NCBI GenBank assembly: GCA_001953115.1 | Contig: LSSL01007633.1 | Location: 1 to 39,216, forward strand | From: Smittium mucronatum | Taxonomy: Eukaryota; Kickxellomycota; Harpellomycetes; Harpellales; Legeriomycetaceae | Direction of reading: 5' to 3' | DNA length: 39,216 nucleotides | In this document: positions 37,675-39,216 of the stretch, piece by piece | Layout: each line of letters begins with the position of its first letter | Position numbering within the stretch: position 1 is the stretch's first letter | Made by a program: the position numbers and the translations under genes | The notes under the pieces: model-generated | Databases searched by the model: none | The model's input: the letters and a program-made list of their open reading frames with translations, nothing else | What the model was told of the DNA's origin: nothing

Positions 37675-37908
37675 TAAAAAATGGTAAAGAATAGAAATAA
37701 CAAGTACCTTGAATATTTATGGTAATTAAAAAAACTTTATTTTAGTTTATATCAGTTTTAAAAATATTTTAGTATAAAATTAGACTAAATCTGAAAATTT
37801 TATCTATAAATAGTTTTATATATTTAGAAATATTCGTTAAAAAATAAAAATGGTTACACATAATTGTATTTTAAATAAATGAAATACAATAATAAACTAA
37901 TGAATGAG
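37675..37908. repeat. right inverted terminal repeat of the DIRS element
   Basis: This is the partner of 33348-33605 in opposite orientation. Its outermost part (37858-37895) is also complementary to the right half of the ICR. The last 12-13 bases (37896-37908, ACTAATGAATGA plus one) mirror the left end exactly. Confidence 0.88.
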
Positions 37909-38894
37909 TGGTAAATCTTAATATAAATTCAAAATAGTAAAAAAACATTTATTTAAAAACACAAACGTGTTATTCCAAAACTCCTGTTATTTTTTCCCAA
38001 TAATTTATATTTTCAAAAATTTCTCACTCCAAAAATTTTTTCCATCAAATATTAACAAATAATTTTACAAAAGACATTTTTTTTGCAGTCTATTTCTTTA
38101 TGTGCTATAAATTCAATAAAGTCTCTATTTTCATTTAAAAAAAATAAGGGAGCTTGTTTCTGCTGATTATTTTAAATCAAATTATAGAAAAATATCAAAA
38201 TGGGCTCTATGATTCGATAAAAATGGGTTATTATTAAACTGCTTTTAAAGAGAATATATATCAGCGTGAAAACTTTATTCTGATTTAAAACTAGAATTTT
38301 TATAAATTTTTTTTTCACCATTTGATGAATGATATATAATATTTTTGAGTGTTTAAACTAACGAATAAATTGAATTTTATAACACGTATTATGGTTATAT
38401 TCGTACACATTGAAATAATGTATAAAAAAATATAGCGCAATAATTGCTCTAGACTTCTTGGATTTTAATAGGTTTGGAAAATAAAAATATTTGCAAATGT
38501 ATGTTTAAATTTAAGTTCAAGTTTTATTGTATGAATTTAGATGAAGGTTCTACCAAATTCATAAGTTTTCTTTGTTTAAATTAAAAAATAAAAACTCTTC
38601 TATACATATGAAATCTTTTAAAATGATGATTTTAGTTATACTAACAATACGGATAGCTTTGTAAAAGTGGTATATACGGGATTATAGCTTTTTTTGTTAA
38701 ACGATTAAAATTTAGGCCCAATTGTAGATTCTATAATCACATACCAAAATTTTCAATATTACGTATATATCATACCAATAACATCAAATTTCCATTTATA
38801 AAAAATATTTTTTGCTTTTTCTGATTAGTATAAACATTTCTAAACAGTAGTTATAATAAATATATAATAAATCATCTTAATTATTTTGAATCTT
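37909..38894. other. AT-rich flank, no gene seen
   Basis: This is AT-rich DNA between the right end of the DIRS element and dispersed repeat copy B. No coding frame, RNA gene or further repeat was recognised. Confidence 0.6.
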
Positions 38895-39216
38895 TTTTTT
38901 TTTATCACGTAATTTTATTATAAGATAACATCATTAAAAACTATACTAAAAAAATATGAAAAAAAGAAAAAGATTTATAGAAAAGACTATTATCCTAACT
39001 ACAATAAGTTAGTCTGCCGGAATATCGGCTGCGTACCTACGGGAAAAGAGTGCAATCTATCAATTGAAAGACCCCCTTCCTGGCATTGCTTCAAGTAGGC
39101 TGGATAACTGAGGTTACTTGCAGTCAAGAATTAAGCTCTTTTTCAATGAAAAACAGTTCATTGAAGCTACTGAGCTCGAGTTAGAACCTAATTCTAACAG
39201 GATTAATAAAGTTAGG
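38895..39216 (+). repeat. dispersed repeat, copy B, cut by the window end
   Basis: This aligns with the minus strand of 3357-3690 from about ATCACG(T/G)AATTTTATT onward. It shares CTACGGGAAAAG, GACCCCC and CTGGCATTGCTTCAAGT. The frame matching copy A has a TAG just before SAGISAAYLREKSAIYQ and a TGA after it, while another frame runs through CRNIGCVPTGKECNLS. The alignment is still good at the last base, so the repeat continues beyond the window, probably into sequence matching the 3096-3356 block. Confidence 0.6.

Larger units (their letters stand above)
33348..37908 (-). mobile_element. degenerate DIRS-like tyrosine-recombinase retrotransposon
   Basis: The element is about 4.56 kb and reads right to left. 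It has inverted terminal repeats at 33348-33605 and 37675-37908, an internal complementary region at 33640-33727, and recognisable gag, reverse transcriptase, RNase H and tyrosine recombinase segments in DIRS order. There is no integrase of the LTR type and no obvious target-site duplication, as expected when a tyrosine recombinase inserts a circular DNA. Every domain carries stops or frameshifts, and the reverse transcriptase active site is changed, so it cannot move by itself. It is a GC-richer island in the desert. Domain order and motifs follow DIRS elements of early-diverging fungi, which is family knowledge and not a database result. Confidence 0.92.

Overview
This is a very AT-rich eukaryotic window with one convincing intact gene, a decayed DIRS-type (tyrosine-recombinase) retrotransposon, two inverted copies of a dispersed repeat near the window edges, and roughly 28 kb of gene desert. 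A fungus is the best guess. The one intact gene encodes a small secreted preproprotein with a kexin-type Lys-Arg site, splice-like GT/AG signals occur next to a coding-like block, and DIRS elements are common in early-diverging fungi. An AT-rich zygomycete-grade lineage such as Harpellales would fit, but the sequence does not prove it.

Layout. 1-1029: AT-rich, with an (AT)9 run. 1115-1558 (minus): a 147-residue secreted, Arg/Tyr/Trp-rich protein with a poly(A) signal downstream and a C-tract upstream. 1753-3090: AT-rich, no gene seen. 3096-3356: an exon-like, GC-richer block. 3357-3690: copy A of a dispersed repeat (minus). 4430-5090: scattered coding-like fragments on the minus strand, possibly a dead gene. 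5110-33347: desert holding only homopolymer runs, small tandem repeats and weak inverted repeats. 33348-37908: a DIRS-like element of about 4.56 kb, read right to left as gag, reverse transcriptase, RNase H and tyrosine recombinase. 37909-38890: AT-rich. 38895-39216: copy B of the dispersed repeat (plus), cut by the window end.

The DIRS element is the most informative part. It has inverted terminal repeats at both ends and, just inside the left one, an internal complementary region that matches the outer edges of both ends. That is the hallmark of DIRS replication through a circular intermediate. All four domains can be recognised, but every one is broken by stops or frameshifts, and the reverse transcriptase YLDD motif reads YLDV. 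The element is dead. Its body is clearly more GC-rich than its surroundings, so it stands out as an island. No autonomous novel system was found. The most unusual items are the tandem WxRDxxFRR motif in the secreted protein, the palindrome-like 12-bp flanks of the DIRS element, and the inverted repeat pair about 35 kb apart.
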